DNA from: Mycobacterium xenopi
GTDB taxonomy: Bacteria > Actinomycetota > Actinomycetes > Mycobacteriales > Mycobacteriaceae
Direction: 5' to 3'
Length of the DNA stretch: 64,000 nt
NCBI RefSeq assembly: GCF_009936235.1
Contig: NZ_AP022314.1
Location: forward strand, 2,294,001-2,358,000
A program made the translations under genes and the position numbers. Positions 63,584-64,000 of the stretch are shown piece after piece (the first letter of the stretch is position 1; every line of letters begins with the position of its first letter). The notes beneath the pieces are model-generated. The model searched no databases, was not told the DNA's origin, and saw nothing but the letters and a program-made list of their open reading frames with translations.

Positions 63584-64000
63584 CTATTGCAACGACGGCC
63601 CCCACGCTGGTGTTGCCCGGCATAGCCGCCACAATCGACACCAACACGGCGGTGGATCAGATGGTGCGCCGCGCGTCCTCGATGGGGTTCGAATCGTGGT
63701 GGCGGCGAGCGGAATCCGTTGGCTTCTGCGCCAACCCCATTCAACTCACGGGTATCGACGAGTTCGGCCGCGATCGGGTGGTGTGGACACGGTGCAATAA
63801 CCGCCGCGCCCAGATCTGCCCGTCGTGCTCGGACCTTTACGCTCGCGACACGTGGCAACTCGTGCACGCTGGCACCGCCGGCGGCCACCACGATATCCCC
63901 GAAGCCGTGGCGGACCGCCCGCAGGTGTTCGTCACGCTGACCGCACCCAGCTACGGGCCGGTCCACACCACCGCACGTGCGGGCGACAAGCGCCTCCGGG
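63580..64000 (+). CDS. RepSA-type replication initiator, paralogue 2 (cut by window end)
   Basis: The first 140 codons are visible: LVLPGIAATID, RAESVGFCANPIQL, TRCNNRRAQICPSCSDLYARDTWQLVHAGTAGGHHDI. They parallel the start of the gene at 33744. The HUH site and nicking tyrosine lie beyond 64000. Confidence 0.85.
   Translation, partial: MTIATTAPTLVLPGIAATIDTNTAVDQMVRRASSMGFESWWRRAESVGFCANPIQLTGIDEFGRDRVVWTRCNNRRAQICPSCSDLYARDTWQLVHAGTAGGHHDIPEAVADRPQVFVTLTAPSYGPVHTTARAGDKRLR

Overview
The window is high-GC actinobacterial DNA. A PE/PPE gene pair, a RicR-type copper sensor, MmcO, and CtpC/CtpG/CtpV-type metal ATPases paired with PacL (DUF1490) proteins place it in Mycobacterium, probably a slow-growing species. 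It is accessory DNA: a transposon, two conjugative-element-like modules, gene remnants and dense metal-resistance loci. I cannot tell whether it is chromosomal or on a large plasmid.

Layout. (1) 0.2-2.5 kb: a transposon with a DDE transposase (frameshifted) and an ExeA/MuB-type ATPase. (2) 3.1-10.9 kb, minus strand: a secreted chitin-binding-like protein, then an operon read from right to left: SbnA-like synthase (frameshifted), zinc-finger anti-sigma-like protein, PE, PPE, SbnB-like dehydrogenase, PLP decarboxylase, MATE exporter. It looks like synthesis and export of a diaminopropionate-derived small molecule. (3) 11-29.7 kb: a copper island. Six near-identical 17-bp palindromes (ATACCC-N5-GGGTAT type) sit before an LpqS-like protein, a DUF1326 remnant plus ricR-like gene, a DUF305 lipoprotein, a CopZ-CopA-cyclase/YHS-MFS operon, an eight-gene complex-I-like membrane-arm operon, and mmcO. 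(4) 29.9-37.2 kb: an AICE-like integrative element with FtsK-type translocase, RepSA-type initiator and large serine recombinase; several of its genes are broken. (5) 37.3-39.7 kb: an AbiE-like toxin-antitoxin pair and a remnant of a CBASS-type nucleotidyltransferase. (6) 39.8-59.2 kb: a second metal island with a MerR regulator and four MerR-type promoters with 19-bp spacers, pacL-ctpV plus a deleted duplicate, DUF5134, a cation-transporter-like protein and its remnant, pacL-ctpC, DUF732, DUF1275, zinc-ribbon protein, CDF exporter, CmtR-type sensor, pacL-ctpG, and an extra pacL. (7) 59.5-64 kb: a second AICE-like module (HD, Nudix, regulator, FtsK, Rep) running off the end, in the same orientation as the first.

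How the parts fit. The copper palindromes suggest that one CsoR-family repressor coordinates copper oxidation, chaperoning, efflux, a cyclase carrying a metal-binding YHS domain, and, unexpectedly, a NuoA/B-D-like/H/J/K/L/M/N membrane complex without NADH or Fe-S modules. The second island appears to handle Zn/Cd/Pb/Cu through PacL-ATPase platforms under MerR and ArsR control. It lies between two paralogous, directly oriented mobile modules that share an 88%-identical 95-bp repeat near their left ends.

Caution: five genes each carry a single-base frameshift at a short homopolymer or GC-rich run. These may be assembly errors rather than real pseudogenes. All family assignments come from reading the sequence; no database search was run.
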